Assembly: GCF_030409755.1 (NCBI RefSeq)
Contig: NZ_JAUFQE010000002.1
Span: forward strand, 992,001-1,056,000
Direction of reading: 5' to 3'
DNA length: 64,000 bases
DNA from: Vibrio lentus
Lineage (GTDB): Bacteria > Pseudomonadota > Gammaproteobacteria > Enterobacterales > Vibrionaceae
Part shown: in pieces, positions 26,901 to 36,904 of the stretch
How the letters are laid out: every line of letters starts with the position of its first letter
How positions within the stretch are numbered: position 1 is the first letter of the stretch
Notes under the pieces: generated by a model
The model's input: only the letters and a program-made list of their open reading frames with translations
Told to the model about the DNA's origin: nothing
Databases searched by the model: none
Made by a program: the position numbers and the translations under genes

Positions 26901-27485
26901 ATGTTTAAAAAGTTACTTGGTTCATTGATTGTGATGTTTACCGTGTTCACATCGACAGTAAGCAATGCAAAGCCAGCCCAAATTCTTTACACACTAACGG
27001 CGGGCGATACCATCAGTATCACTGTTTATGGTGAAGAGAACCTCACGATTGAAGAACTAAAAATCGATAACCGCGAGACTGTTGATTACCCGTATCTAGG
27101 GAAAATCAAGCTAGGTGGTAAAACACTTGAGCAACTTCAATTAGAAATCACTGACGGTTTGAAGGGCAACGTCCTGATCAACCCAAAAGTGAACGTGTCG
27201 ATGGTGCAATACCGAAACATCTACGTGAATGGCCTAGTTAATAAGCCGGGTGGTTATGAATATGAACCAGCCTTAACCGTGCAAGAAGCGATTTCATTGG
27301 CTGGTGGCGTGTTAACGAAATACCGCCGCAGTGCTAAGGTTTACCTAATCTCTGAAGGTGAATACGAAGGTTACACTTCTGAGCAGCTAACAAAAGCATT
27401 TGAAAGTGACACTGAAAATGAAGTCGCTCTGTATCAGAAGATAAAACCAGGCGACACGCTGCATGTTATCGGATCGTTTTGGTAA
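26901..27485 (+). CDS. Polysaccharide export protein, Wza-like (OPX family)
   Basis: This 194-residue protein has a signal peptide ending VSNAKP, then a Poly_export domain (YTLTAGDTISITVYGEENLT) and an SLBB-like part (YVNGLVNKPGGYEYEPALTVQEAISLAGG). It forms the periplasmic exit part for the polymer. It is about half the length of E. coli Wza and lacks the C-terminal helix that makes the Wza outer-membrane pore, so a separate outer-membrane partner is likely. The start at 26901 gives the signal peptide; the frame opens at 26802. No lipobox cysteine is visible. Confidence 0.87.
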   Translation: MFKKLLGSLIVMFTVFTSTVSNAKPAQILYTLTAGDTISITVYGEENLTIEELKIDNRETVDYPYLGKIKLGGKTLEQLQLEITDGLKGNVLINPKVNVSMVQYRNIYVNGLVNKPGGYEYEPALTVQEAISLAGGVLTKYRRSAKVYLISEGEYEGYTSEQLTKAFESDTENEVALYQKIKPGDTLHVIGSFW

Positions 27486-27508
27486 TTTTCAATCTAACTA
27501 AAGCTAAG

Positions 27509-27556
27509 TGCTTAAACTAAAAGCAAAGGGCTTAAACTAAAAGCAAAGGGCTTTAG
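27509..27556. repeat. Short tandem duplication before the kinase gene
   Basis: A 20-bp unit (GCTTAAACTAAAAGCAAAGG, starting at 27510 and 27530) is duplicated. CTAAAGC and GCTTTAG at its edges can pair. It lies in the 155-bp gap between exporter and kinase genes and may modulate read-through. Confidence 0.5.
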
Positions 27557-27640
27557 TCAGAAACTAGACGTTAGCTCAGAATCAGATGTGAGCCAAAATC
27601 GCAATCATCCCATTTAAATCTATTGAGAATACAACTCGCT

Positions 27641-29881
27641 ATGCAATTGCTCTCTAAAGAAAATAATACGAACAGTGAAGAGATCATCGATCTTGGGAAA
27701 TACTTCCAACTAGTAAAACAAAGTTGGTTGAAGATCACCATGTTCACTTTGGTTATCACTATTTTAACCACGCTAGCGGTGTTCGCACTAACGCCCAAAT
27801 ACGTAGCAACCGCAACGCTATTAATTGAATCGAAGCAAAAGAAAGCTGTTTCAATAGAAGAAGTGGTAGGCATCGACTCAAATCAAAAAGAGTACTACTT
27901 AACTCAGTTTGAGATCTTAAAGTCGAACCAAATCGCTGAGCGTGTTATCGACAAGCTAGGTTTAACCAATAAGCTAGAATTCAACGCGTCATTGGACCCA
28001 GAGTTGTCGCTGAAAGAACAACTTGTGGATTCAGTGAAGTCTCTACCTGTCTTTGATGCGTACCGTGATAATACACCGATAACCGAAGAAGATGCTCAAG
28101 AAGCAATTCGCCAGTCGGTACTGGATGCATTCAAAGAGCGCTTAACGATTTCTCCGATTCGAAAAACTCAGTTGGTTAACATCAGTTTTGAATCAGAAGA
28201 TCCAAAGTTAGCAGCAGTAATCGCAAATGCCATAGGTGAGGAATACATCAACCTAAACCTAGAGGCGAGCTTAGGTGCAACGCAACAAGCATCACACTGG
28301 ATCACTAGCCGTTTATCTGAACTAAAAGAACAACTATCGAGCTCTGAAACGGCTCTAACAGACTTTCTTGCTAAAGAGAAACTGGTTGATGACAGTGGTG
28401 TAGAGGGCGGCATTGATGCACAAGCTCGTTCGACAATCAGTAGCTTAACGAAACGCTTAACAGAAATTACCGACCGAAGAATCGAAATTGAATCTTCTTA
28501 CAGCACATTAAGAGCGGCACAAGGTAAAACTCAAGAAGCATTCATCACCATTCCGCTCGTATCTAAGCACCCTCAAGTTCTGGCGTTAAAAGAGCAAAAG
28601 ATCTTAGCCGATAAAGAGCTCAGCAAGCTAGCGAAACGCTATGGACCTGCTCATGAAGATATGAAGGCTGCGAATGCAAAGGTGCGTTCTTTAGATAACC
28701 AAATAAGATCAGTGGTAAAAGAGCTGGTTAATGGCATTGACCAAGAGCTTAAATCGGTAGTGCAACAAGAGCGCTTACTAAAAGCAGAGCTGAAATCAAA
28801 TAAAGATGCTTACCAGACTATTTCAGTTAAAAAGCGTCAATTTGAAGCGTTAAAGCGTGAAGTAAAAACCAACCGTGACGTTTTCAACTTGTTCCTGTCG
28901 CGTCAAAAAGAGACTTCGGCAACCAGTGACTTTGCAGCAGAAAGCGCACGCTTTACTGACTACGCGATGATCCCACAAAAAGCCGCTGCACCGAAGAAAG
29001 GGCTAATTATTGCGCTTTCATTCGTAGCAAGCTTTGGCTTTGCGGTTGTGATGGTGTTCCTGTTAGACGCACTGCGTAATACCGTTGAATCAGTAAAAAC
29101 ATTCGAAGATCGCTTTGGTTTAATCCCATTGGGCGGCTTACCAAAAGTATCAATGAAGAAATACAAAAAGAAAGCGTTAGACAAAGCACTGTATTTTGAG
29201 AAAGAAGCTAACTCCTTCAGCGAATCAGTTCGTTCAATTCGTACTGCATTGACGTTATCAAAAATGCAATCAAACAGTAAGCGACTAGCGATTACCTCTT
29301 CATTACCGGGCGAAGGTAAAACCACAACGTCTATCAACCTGGCGATGGCGTATGCACAAGTAGAACGTACATTGCTTATCGATGCGGATTTACGTAAACC
29401 AGCAGTAGCAGAGCGTTTTGGTTTGAAGAAGTTCCAGCAGGGCATTACTAACCACTTGTTAATGGGCGACGCATTAGAAAACTGCTTATACAAAGACGAG
29501 AGGTCAGGCCTAACGATTTTACCTGCAGGTATGTTAACGCCAAACCCACAAGAGCTTTTAACATCAGAAGCATTCGCTAAAATGTTAGACCAGCTAGATG
29601 AGCAATTCGACCGTGTAATCATCGATACGCCACCAACGTTACCTGTCGCAGACAGCCTAGTAATAAGCCGTTTGGTGGGCTCAATTACCGTTGTGGTTAA
29701 AGCTAACAGCACACGCCTTGCAAGTGTAAGAAACACGCTAGGCCGCTTTATGACACACAACATAAAGATAGACGGCATCGTGATTAACCAAGTCACTGAA
29801 AAAGCGTTAAAGAACGAGTATGGCTATGGCGGTTACTACGGAAGCTATGGTGACAACCACCTAGCGAAACAACCCGTTTAA
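27641..29881 (+). CDS. Wzc-like polysaccharide co-polymerase and tyrosine autokinase
   Basis: This inner-membrane protein of 746 residues controls polymer length and export. A Wzz domain has TM1 near residues 30-50 and TM2 near 445-470 (GLIIALSFVASFGFAVVMVF), with a long coiled coil between. The C-terminal BY-kinase has Walker A SSLPGEGKTTTSINLA, Walker A' LLIDADLRKP and Walker B RVIIDTPP. It ends in a tyrosine cluster (EYGYGGYYGSYG) that is autophosphorylated. The tyrosine phosphatase at 50318 should reverse this. The frame opens at a TTG at 27623; the ATG at 27641 is preferred. VpsO-like by position. Confidence 0.92.
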   Translation: MQLLSKENNTNSEEIIDLGKYFQLVKQSWLKITMFTLVITILTTLAVFALTPKYVATATLLIESKQKKAVSIEEVVGIDSNQKEYYLTQFEILKSNQIAERVIDKLGLTNKLEFNASLDPELSLKEQLVDSVKSLPVFDAYRDNTPITEEDAQEAIRQSVLDAFKERLTISPIRKTQLVNISFESEDPKLAAVIANAIGEEYINLNLEASLGATQQASHWITSRLSELKEQLSSSETALTDFLAKEKLVDDSGVEGGIDAQARSTISSLTKRLTEITDRRIEIESSYSTLRAAQGKTQEAFITIPLVSKHPQVLALKEQKILADKELSKLAKRYGPAHEDMKAANAKVRSLDNQIRSVVKELVNGIDQELKSVVQQERLLKAELKSNKDAYQTISVKKRQFEALKREVKTNRDVFNLFLSRQKETSATSDFAAESARFTDYAMIPQKAAAPKKGLIIALSFVASFGFAVVMVFLLDALRNTVESVKTFEDRFGLIPLGGLPKVSMKKYKKKALDKALYFEKEANSFSESVRSIRTALTLSKMQSNSKRLAITSSLPGEGKTTTSINLAMAYAQVERTLLIDADLRKPAVAERFGLKKFQQGITNHLLMGDALENCLYKDERSGLTILPAGMLTPNPQELLTSEAFAKMLDQLDEQFDRVIIDTPPTLPVADSLVISRLVGSITVVVKANSTRLASVRNTLGRFMTHNIKIDGIVINQVTEKALKNEYGYGGYYGSYGDNHLAKQPV

Positions 29882-29913
29882 CTAAGCAACACAGTTCAAT
29901 TAACACCGCAGTG

Positions 29914-29945
29914 AAAGGCCAAGTTGGAAACAGCTTGGCCTTTTT
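29914..29945 (+). terminator. Terminator after the kinase gene
   Basis: AAAGGCCAAG pairs with CTTGGCCTTT around a ten-base loop, followed by TTTTT, 33 bases past the stop. It separates the conserved EPS start from the variable core. Confidence 0.88.
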
Positions 29946-30031
29946 AAATCTGTTACAACTGATTTCATTTGGTAATGAATTCAGCGTGTTGTCTTTATAT
30001 TTACATTCAATCACACAACTATAACAACAAA

Positions 30032-30084
30032 TAGTACCAGATACGCAATAAACTCTTTACAGCGTACTAAATACGCAATAAAAT
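30032..30084 (+). promoter_or_regulatory. Second EPS promoter with two GTAC-type operator motifs
   Basis: TTTACA (30056-30061), a 17-bp spacer and TAAAAT (30079-30084) make a good promoter. The spacer contains GCGTACTAAATACGC (30062-30076), an inverted repeat, and a second copy (GTACCAGATACGC) lies 30 bp upstream. By eye about three quarters of the bases match the block at 25134. Transcription would run through the repeat array toward cysD. Confidence 0.6.
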
Positions 30085-30336
30085 CACACCCCATAAAGTG
30101 ATAGCTATAAAACTGGTCTGAATGAAGCTCATTGGCTTCAATCGTTATGAAGACCAAGTTAGCTAAAAGCACAAAGTCAAACAACGAAAAATTAGAAAAT
30201 TGATAGCAGATTAGGGGCTGAAACCTAAGGGCGGTAGCGTAGCAAAAGTCGCCTTATTTTGCAGGAATCGTAATTCCCCTTAGCGAGGAAAGACAGCACA
30301 CATGTAATTCCTCAGAGTGACGAATGACTACATTAC

Positions 30337-30655
30337 GTCATTCCCTACAGCGAGGAACGAGCGTGATAGGGAATCTCGCTTTTAGTTTAGAGATCCTCAA
30401 CTCAGTCGTTCCTCCTTCTCGAGGATGACGGCGCTACAACGCGTTCGTCATTCTAATAGCGACGAACCAGAACAAACGCGCGGTTCCCAATAATGAGGAA
30501 CGACAACAAACACGTCATTCCCTACAGCGAGGAACAAGCGTGATAGGGAATCTCGCTTTTGGGTTTGAGACCCCCGAATCAGTCATGCCCACAGAGAGCA
30601 ACGACAACATACACGTCATTCCCTAAAGCGAGGGACGAGCGTAATAGGGAATCTG
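30337..30655. repeat. Palindromic repeat array 1 (type A elements)
   Basis: Three clear copies (starting near 30337, 30511 and 30615) of an element beginning GTCATTCCCTA, containing GCGAGGRACRAGCG, and ending TAGGGAATCT. ATTCCCTA and TAGGGAAT can pair into a hairpin. Degenerate partners (ending GGATGACGG and similar) lie between them. The array fills the 650 bp between the promoter at 30084 and cysD; no gene is present. Confidence 0.85.
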
Positions 30656-30737
30656 CTTTTAGCACCTCCCCTTGAATTCAAAATTCGTACTTAATACTTA
30701 AATTAAGGGCGGCAACACCAAAGGCAATAACAACGTC

Positions 30738-31655
30738 ATGACAGTCTTAAATAGCACCAAAAGAACACACCTTAAGCAGTTAGAAGCGGAGTCGATTCAC
30801 ATCATCCGTGAAGTCGCTGCCGAGTTTGATAATCCAGTAATGCTCTACTCAGTAGGTAAAGACTCAGCAGTAATGCTGCACCTTGCTCGCAAAGCATTTG
30901 CACCTGGGAAGCCTCCGTTTCCGTTAATGCACGTAGACACAAACTGGAAATTTAAAGAAATGATCCAGTTCCGTGACCAAATGGCTGAAAAAGTAGGCAT
31001 GGACTTAATCGTTCACCAAAACCCAGAAGGCATCGAAATGGGGATTAGCCCATTTGTTCATGGTAGCTCTAAGCACACCGACATCATGAAGACTCAAGGC
31101 CTAAAACAAGCGTTAGACAAATACGGCTTTGATGCAGCATTCGGTGGCGCACGCCGCGACGAAGAAAAATCTCGCGCTAAAGAACGTGTGTATTCATTCC
31201 GCGACAAAAACCACCGTTGGGACCCAAAAAACCAGCGCCCAGAACTTTGGAACGTCTACAACGGTAAAGTCGACAAAGGCGAATCTATCCGTGTATTCCC
31301 ACTATCAAACTGGACTGAGCTAGACATCTGGCAATACATCTACCTAGAAAGCATCGAAATTGTGCCTTTATACCTTTCTGAAAAGCGCCCTGTGGTAAAA
31401 CGCGACGGTATGTTAATCATGGTCGACGATGAGCGTATCCCCATTGAAGAACACGAAGAAGTACAACAGAAAATGGTTCGCTTCCGCACACTAGGTTGTT
31501 ACCCACTAACTGGTGCTGTGGAATCAGAAGCGACAACACTGCCAGAAATCATTCAAGAGATGCTGTTAACCACAACATCAGAACGCCAAGGCCGCGCTAT
31601 CGACCACGATTCATCTGGATCGATGGAAAAGAAAAAACGTGAGGGATACTTCTAA
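30738..31655 (+). CDS. cysD: Sulfate adenylyltransferase subunit 2
   Basis: This 305-residue enzyme, with CysN, makes adenosine 5'-phosphosulfate from ATP and sulfate. The PP-loop is [13 protein letters not shown] (residues about 39-51). [26 protein letters not shown] and [15 protein letters not shown] are all typical. It overlaps cysN by one base. It lies within an EPS locus without cysH, cysI or cysJ, so the product is probably meant for sulfation rather than cysteine synthesis; a housekeeping copy would be elsewhere. Confidence 0.93.
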   Translation: MTVLNSTKRTHLKQLEAESIHIIREVAAEFDNPVMLYSVGKDSAVMLHLARKAFAPGKPPFPLMHVDTNWKFKEMIQFRDQMAEKVGMDLIVHQNPEGIEMGISPFVHGSSKHTDIMKTQGLKQALDKYGFDAAFGGARRDEEKSRAKERVYSFRDKNHRWDPKNQRPELWNVYNGKVDKGESIRVFPLSNWTELDIWQYIYLESIEIVPLYLSEKRPVVKRDGMLIMVDDERIPIEEHEEVQQKMVRFRTLGCYPLTGAVESEATTLPEIIQEMLLTTTSERQGRAIDHDSSGSMEKKKREGYF

Positions 31656-33079
31656 TGAGCCATGCATCAGACCTAATCGCATCAGACATTCAAGCATACC
31701 TAAAGCAACACGAAAACAAAGATTTAATGCGCTTCATTACTTGTGGCTCAGTAGACGATGGTAAATCGACCCTTATAGGCCGTTTGTTGTTTGACTCAAA
31801 GTTGATCTACGAAGATCAAATGGCAGCGATCGAAAAAGACTCTCAAAAGTTCAACACCACTGACAAAGAGTTTGACTTAGCACTATTAGTAGACGGCTTA
31901 CAAAGCGAACGAGAGCAGGGCATCACCATTGATGTGGCTTACCGTTACTTCTCGACAGACAAGCGTAAGTTCATTATTGCCGATACCCCAGGGCACGAGC
32001 AATACACACGCAACATGGCAACAGGCGCTTCAACCTGTGACTTAGCCATTGTAATGGTAGACGCACGCCACGGTATTCAAACTCAAACGCGTCGTCACAG
32101 TTACATTTGTTCTTTGCTGGGTATTAAGCACATTATTGTTGCTATCAACAAAATGGACTTAATGGAATACAGCCAAGAAGTATTCCAAAAGATCAAAGCG
32201 GATTACCGTGAAATGGCCAAAGAGCTGGATATTCAAGACTTACGTTTTGTCCCTATTTCAGCTCTAAACGGCGACAACGTAGTAACGCCAAGTACGCACA
32301 TGGATTGGTATCCAGGTGCAACACTAATGAAGTTGCTTGAAACGGTGAAAGTCGAGCAAGACAAAAACTTAACTGACTTCCGTATGCCGGTGCAGTACGT
32401 TAACCGCCCGAACCTAGATTTCCGTGGTTTCTGCGGAACCATCGCTTCTGGTGTAGTTCGTCCAGGTGATGCCATCACTGCAATGCCATCAGGTAAACAA
32501 AGCACAGTGAAAAGCATTGTGACCTTTGAGGGTGACATTGAGCAGGCTATTGCAGGTGATGCTGTAACAATTACGTTGAACGATGAAATCGACGTTAGCC
32601 GTGGTGATGTGCTGGTTCACAGTAACAACCTACCAATGGTAAGTGATGCACTACAAGCAAATATGGTTTGGATGGGTGAGGCGCCACTACAAACCAATAA
32701 AGAATATCTGTTTAAATTTTCTTCAAATTTGGTAAATGGTCGAATTTCTAAAATCATCCATGAGGTGGATGTCAATACGTTAAAGCTGAAAGCTGAAAAC
32801 TGTAAAACCAATATATTAGAGCTAAATTCAATTGGCTTAGTGGAGCTTAACCTAAACGAAGCCATTGCTATTGACTTATATAAGAAAGTAAAACAAACCG
32901 GTGCGTTTGTAGTTATTGACCGAATGACCAATGTGACGGTTGGAGCAGCTTTGGTATCTAGTCTTAAGGCTGACAATTTAGAGCCTTCAGTTGATAGAGC
33001 ATATACCGAAGCTGAGATTGCCCTTAATAAATATGTGAGAGATTTTTACCCTGAGTGGAGGTGTCTCGATGTTGAATGA
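31655..33079 (+). CDS. cysN: Sulfate adenylyltransferase subunit 1 (GTPase)
   Basis: This 474-residue GTPase drives APS formation by CysD. G1 is [16 protein letters not shown]3 is [15 protein letters not shown] and G4 is NKMDLM, followed by EF-Tu-like beta-barrel domains. No APS kinase domain is fused; cysC is separate at 42309. From about 32690 the sequence becomes visibly more AT-rich, matching the variable genes that follow, so a recombination joint may lie inside the gene. The last 11 bases overlap the sulfotransferase gene. Confidence 0.93.
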   Translation: MSHASDLIASDIQAYLKQHENKDLMRFITCGSVDDGKSTLIGRLLFDSKLIYEDQMAAIEKDSQKFNTTDKEFDLALLVDGLQSEREQGITIDVAYRYFSTDKRKFIIADTPGHEQYTRNMATGASTCDLAIVMVDARHGIQTQTRRHSYICSLLGIKHIIVAINKMDLMEYSQEVFQKIKADYREMAKELDIQDLRFVPISALNGDNVVTPSTHMDWYPGATLMKLLETVKVEQDKNLTDFRMPVQYVNRPNLDFRGFCGTIASGVVRPGDAITAMPSGKQSTVKSIVTFEGDIEQAIAGDAVTITLNDEIDVSRGDVLVHSNNLPMVSDALQANMVWMGEAPLQTNKEYLFKFSSNLVNGRISKIIHEVDVNTLKLKAENCKTNILELNSIGLVELNLNEAIAIDLYKKVKQTGAFVVIDRMTNVTVGAALVSSLKADNLEPSVDRAYTEAEIALNKYVRDFYPEWRCLDVE

Positions 33080-33356
33080 TGTTTCACTTTATTTGCACGT
33101 TGGCTTACATAAGACTGGCTCATCTGCAGTTCAAAGTTATTTTCTAAAAAATTATAATGAAAATATTAAATGCGGATTATTATTTCCTAAGTTTGGATTT
33201 GAGAATACGGAATATAAGGGTGGAAGAAAAGGTACAACGTCTGGACATAATGAATTAATAAGGGTTATTTCTTCCAAAAATAATAAAACAAAAGAGAAGT
33301 TTATTGACGGAATAAGGAGTGAAGCAAAAAACAAAAAAATAAATAAGGTTTTTATT

Positions 33357-33978
33357 GGCTCCTCAAAACCACCGCCTAGGGCGGTGGTGATTGTTCCTCT
33401 AGGCTATAGCCTGAAGAAGTGCCCATGTTAGAAGTAACCTCTTATTCACCACAAGTAAGAGGAAACAACCACATGGGCGATTACAGAAGTTCATCACATG
33501 TCTATTGGCGTTGCAAATACCATATAGTTTGGACTCCAAAGTATAGATATAAGATTTTGAAAGATAAGGTTGGAAAGGAGCTTTATCGTTCAATTTATAT
33601 TTTGTGCAATATGAAAGACTGCGAGGTTTTAGAGTTAAATGTTCAACCAGATCATGTTCATCTTGTTGTCATTATTCCTCCCAAGTTGTCGATCTCGAGT
33701 TTGTTAGGAGTTTTAAAGGGCCGGACAGCAATTAGACTTTTCAATAAATTTCCACATATACGTAAGAAACTATGGGGAAATCACTTTTGGGCTAGAGGGT
33801 ATTTTGTAGATACGGTCGGTGTGAATGAAGAAGTCATTCGACGATATGTCCGACACCAAGATAAACAGGACATAGAGTATGAACAACAACTGCAGTTATT
33901 GAAGAACTGATAGCGTGGACGCCCCCTTCTAGGGGGTTATAAAGCAAAACCGCCTTCTAAGAAGGCGGATATTTTTTT
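33357..33978 (+). mobile_element. IS200/IS605-family insertion sequence (tnpA only)
   Basis: The 622-bp element has subterminal hairpins instead of inverted ends. Left end: ACCACCGCC, TAG, GGCGGTGGT (33368-33388). Right end: CCGCCTTC, TAA, GAAGGCGG (33950-33968), with a further CCCCC/GGGGG hairpin near 33922-33936. No target duplication is seen, as expected for single-strand HUH transposition. The edges are set by restoring the host reading frame and could shift by a few bases in the T-run at the right end. No tnpB is present. Confidence 0.85.
33473..33910 (+). CDS. tnpA: Y1 HUH transposase TnpA, IS200/IS605 family
   Basis: This 145-residue transposase has the family start (SHVYWRCKYHIVWTPKYRYK). 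The HUH motif appears as PDHVHLVV, and the catalytic tyrosine region is EEVIRRYVRHQ near residue 125. The ATG at 33473 has AAGAGG upstream; the earlier start at 33419 lies too close to the left-end structure. It cuts and rejoins single-stranded DNA at the hairpin ends. The gene appears complete, so the element may still move. Confidence 0.93.
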   Translation: MGDYRSSSHVYWRCKYHIVWTPKYRYKILKDKVGKELYRSIYILCNMKDCEVLELNVQPDHVHLVVIIPPKLSISSLLGVLKGRTAIRLFNKFPHIRKKLWGNHFWARGYFVDTVGVNEEVIRRYVRHQDKQDIEYEQQLQLLKN

Positions 33979-34769
33979 TCATGCGAGAATATATCTCATC
34001 ATTTAAATTCAGATAGTTCAAAGGATATTCAGGATTTATTTGATGATTTTAAAGATGTAATGTTGATAATTACAGTAAGACACCCTGTTGATTTTTTAGA
34101 TAGTTATTATAAAGAGGTTGTTACTAATGGTTGGGATTTTGAATGTGCAAAACCTAAGGCGTTTTTAAAGGAAAATATGTCATTAGTCTCCTATGAGAAG
34201 AAGTTTGAAAAATATGATGAAAACTTTGGTGTTAACAATGTGATAAAAGTTATTTATGGTGATGAATTGTTTAAGTTGGGAGTTGAAAGAGTATTTTCAA
34301 ATATTCTTGGTGTCAAGTATCATGAAGTTATGGGAGGTTTAGTTAACAAAAGTTCTTCCGTGCAATACGTTAATTATGTTAGGCGGATAAATAACACCTT
34401 GTTTAATGTAAATAGAATGAGGTGTATTCTTAATTCTGTTGAAGATAAAAGCAGAACAAATGGAAATAATGGTTATGTATTTTCAAGTGATCTTGTCGAT
34501 TTTATTGTCGATGGATTTGAGCTTGGAAATAAAAACTTATCAAAATATGAATTCCATACTGGCAATGTAAAAGAAGTGTTAGGTTCTCCATCTAAGCTAA
34601 GTGTTAACACAGTAGATATAAACTTAGAATATTTTGACCCAAGCCTTGCGTATGAGGATATTAGTAGAATTGATGTGTTGAAATATCTATACAGAAAGTC
34701 TCCAATAAAATTCAGAAAGCTAATGTTAAGGTGTTATTTTAGGCTGAAACGCTGATAGAGAGAATTTAA

Positions 34770-35876
34770 ATGTCTAGAAATATTCTTGCAGTTAGGTTTT
34801 CTGCATTCGCTATATTTATTTTGTTCGCATCCCCAGTTTTTAATTTTTCTGTTTATAAAATTGGAAGTTCCGACATTAGATTAGGATATGTATTGTTCCT
34901 ATTAGGTTTTCTTTTTATAAGGACACCCAAGACGATATCTTCATATTACTTGTTATTTATATTGCTGATTAACGCTTACATAGCGATGAAGTCATCTTCA
35001 TTGTTTTTATTTGCTTGGCCTATCATGATGATAGGTAGTTATTATATTGGCAAGGAAATAAGTAAAGTATATTCCTTGTATAAGGAAGAGGTTAACTATT
35101 TAGTTAAGAAGTTATCTATTTCTCTGATCTTAGTTTTTATTATTTTTAACTTCTATGAAGTAATTTTGGTTGCTAACGGTACAAACCCGAAAACGGCTAT
35201 TTATTATTATTTAGGATATTATTCTCACTTCAATATAGCCGCGACTTCAGCCTTTTTACTTGCAATATTATTTATTGAAGATAAGAAAATGTTCTTTACA
35301 TTGGTTTTTTTTGGCTTATCAATAACACTTATAAACTCATCTCGCACAGGATTCTTAGCTTTTCTTGCTTGTATTTATTATTATAATGTTGTTAACAATA
35401 TTTTTAAGGCGAAAATGTCTTATTTGTTAATGTTGGGTGGGGTATTTTTTTTACTTCTATTTTTGGTTAAGATTTTTTTTCCGGAAATGTTTTTAAGGCT
35501 GTTTGATTTTGAACAGGAGATTGAATATTTTCATACAGGACAGGGACGGTTGGCTTTATGGAAAGCTGCATTTGAAACTTTCCAGCAGAATTACTGGGGA
35601 TATGGCATAGGTAACTCCAAAGAAGCAATGTTAAATAGTGCTTCTTTTGATTTGTGGTATCGAGAAGATGCGGTGCATAATATTTATATTCAAACATTAA
35701 TAGACAATGGGTTTGTTTCTTTCTTACTGTTGATTTTTGTTTTTTTTAAATTTTTTAAAAATAGATATGTGAGTAACGTTCACTATTTTTGTTTTTTGTT
35801 TTTATTCTTGAGTTTATTTCAAAATTCAGGGTATGAACATATAATTTGGTTTTTTATAGGTTTTTCTGAAGAGTAA
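34770..35876 (+). CDS. Polysaccharide polymerase, Wzy/O-antigen ligase superfamily
   Basis: This hydrophobic protein of 368 residues has about ten predicted membrane helices. The late periplasmic loop holds FHTGQGRLALWKAAFETF, YWGYGIGNSKEA and DAVHNIYIQTLIDNG, the pattern of Wzy_C-type polymerases and ligases. It would join repeat units in the periplasm. The gene is strongly AT-rich, as are its neighbours. Start at ATG 34770 behind AGAGAG. Wzy proteins diverge so far that the linkage cannot be predicted. Confidence 0.8.
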   Translation: MSRNILAVRFSAFAIFILFASPVFNFSVYKIGSSDIRLGYVLFLLGFLFIRTPKTISSYYLLFILLINAYIAMKSSSLFLFAWPIMMIGSYYIGKEISKVYSLYKEEVNYLVKKLSISLILVFIIFNFYEVILVANGTNPKTAIYYYLGYYSHFNIAATSAFLLAILFIEDKKMFFTLVFFGLSITLINSSRTGFLAFLACIYYYNVVNNIFKAKMSYLLMLGGVFFLLLFLVKIFFPEMFLRLFDFEQEIEYFHTGQGRLALWKAAFETFQQNYWGYGIGNSKEAMLNSASFDLWYREDAVHNIYIQTLIDNGFVSFLLLIFVFFKFFKNRYVSNVHYFCFLFLFLSLFQNSGYEHIIWFFIGFSEE

Positions 35877-35879
35877 TTT

Positions 35880-36902
35880 ATGAGAATTGATATATTTTCT
35901 GACATTCCTTATGATTATTATCAGCATGTTAATCAAGCTATCTTTCGTCATTATCATAATAGTGGTTACAACGCGCGATTCTTCGAAAAGATTTTCTTGC
36001 ATAATCCTACATTAAGTCGGTTTAAAAAGCTTGTAAGTGACGTTAGTTTTAATAATGAAGGAGCTAGTAATCTTAAATTGGTTTCTATAAAAGGGTTGCC
36101 ATCAATAAATACCTTTTTTGACTATTTTTATTCGATTTTCTTAATAAATAAACATAACATTGAAGGTGACATTTGTATAACCTTTGTAGCATCTAAATTA
36201 GCAATTAATATTTTTAATAGGTACAATAAAAAAATATATTACTGCGTACATGATTATGAATCTCAGGGCTTGTCTCAACGTAAGATTAATCAGGAGAAAG
36301 TGGTTGTAGAGAGTTGTGATGTTGTTTTTTGTGATAATAATGATGTTCTAGAAAGGTTATCTAATGGTCAGCATTGGGTTCATCTTTTTAACAGCAAAAA
36401 AGGCGACAAATATATATTGGTTCCTCCTCTAGTAAATGAGTTGTTTTATAATCTTAGTAATGAATCTCTAGATTTTGATTTTTGTTATTTTGGTACTTTA
36501 CACAAAGATATCGATGTTGAATTACTAAGAAAAATAGCTATATCGGGAAAGAAAGTATTAATTATAGGTGATTGTACAGATGGTTTGGTTGATTTGGTTA
36601 ATATTGTTTTTTCGAAGCCAACCTCTAATATAAAGGAACTAACTAATCTAATATCAAGAAGTGAAGCTATTTTACTACCTTATAAAAATAGTGATTTTAT
36701 GAAAACGGTCACACCTGCAAAAGTACTTCAATCTTTAGCAACAAAGAAAAAGGTACTCACGAGCAATAGAAGAATATCAGATTTGTATGGTATAGATTAT
36801 CTTAATGAAGATTTGTCGGAATCTAGTGTCGATGATTTATACGAAGATATTACGATTTTTTCAGAAAAAAACATTCTAAATAAAATTAGTAAGGTTGTTT
36901 GA
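35880..36902 (+). CDS. Glycosyltransferase, GT-B fold (GT4-like)
   Basis: This 340-residue cytoplasmic protein has an N-terminal acceptor half with CVHDYESQGLSQRK and a C-terminal donor-binding half. The donor half holds FGTLHKDIDVELL and the typical end motif SRSEAILLPYKNSDFMKTVTPAKVLQSLA, with the E/K residues that touch the nucleotide sugar. It probably adds one sugar of the repeat unit. AT-rich. It ends two bases before the next gene. Confidence 0.75.
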   Translation: MRIDIFSDIPYDYYQHVNQAIFRHYHNSGYNARFFEKIFLHNPTLSRFKKLVSDVSFNNEGASNLKLVSIKGLPSINTFFDYFYSIFLINKHNIEGDICITFVASKLAINIFNRYNKKIYYCVHDYESQGLSQRKINQEKVVVESCDVVFCDNNDVLERLSNGQHWVHLFNSKKGDKYILVPPLVNELFYNLSNESLDFDFCYFGTLHKDIDVELLRKIAISGKKVLIIGDCTDGLVDLVNIVFSKPTSNIKELTNLISRSEAILLPYKNSDFMKTVTPAKVLQSLATKKKVLTSNRRISDLYGIDYLNEDLSESSVDDLYEDITIFSEKNILNKISKVV

Positions 36903-36904
36903 TT

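Larger units (their letters stand above)
33069..34755 (+). pseudogene. Sulfotransferase gene interrupted by an IS200/IS605-type element
   Basis: The 5' part (33069-33356, 96 codons) begins LYLHVGLHKTGSSAVQSYF, the 5'-phosphosulfate loop of PAPS-dependent sulfotransferases, behind a strong GGAGGTG site. The 3' part (33979-34755) continues in the same frame with SCENISHHLN and then ITVRHPVDFLDSYY, the 3'-phosphate binding motif with its arginine and serine. Removing 33357-33978 gives one open frame of about 354 codons. The intact enzyme would move sulfate from PAPS to a polysaccharide or its lipid-linked repeat unit. As it stands the two PAPS-binding halves are separated. A product from the ATG at 34060 would lack the 5' loop. 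Confidence 0.85.

Noticed and set aside
28960..29796. A 278-codon minus-strand open frame opposite the tyrosine kinase gene
   Set aside because: It is a mirror of a well-supported plus-strand coding region, with no family motifs and no ribosome-binding site.
33069..33431. A 120-residue intact small protein from the sulfotransferase start
   Set aside because: Its last 24 codons come from the insertion element end, so it is a truncated product rather than a gene in its own right.
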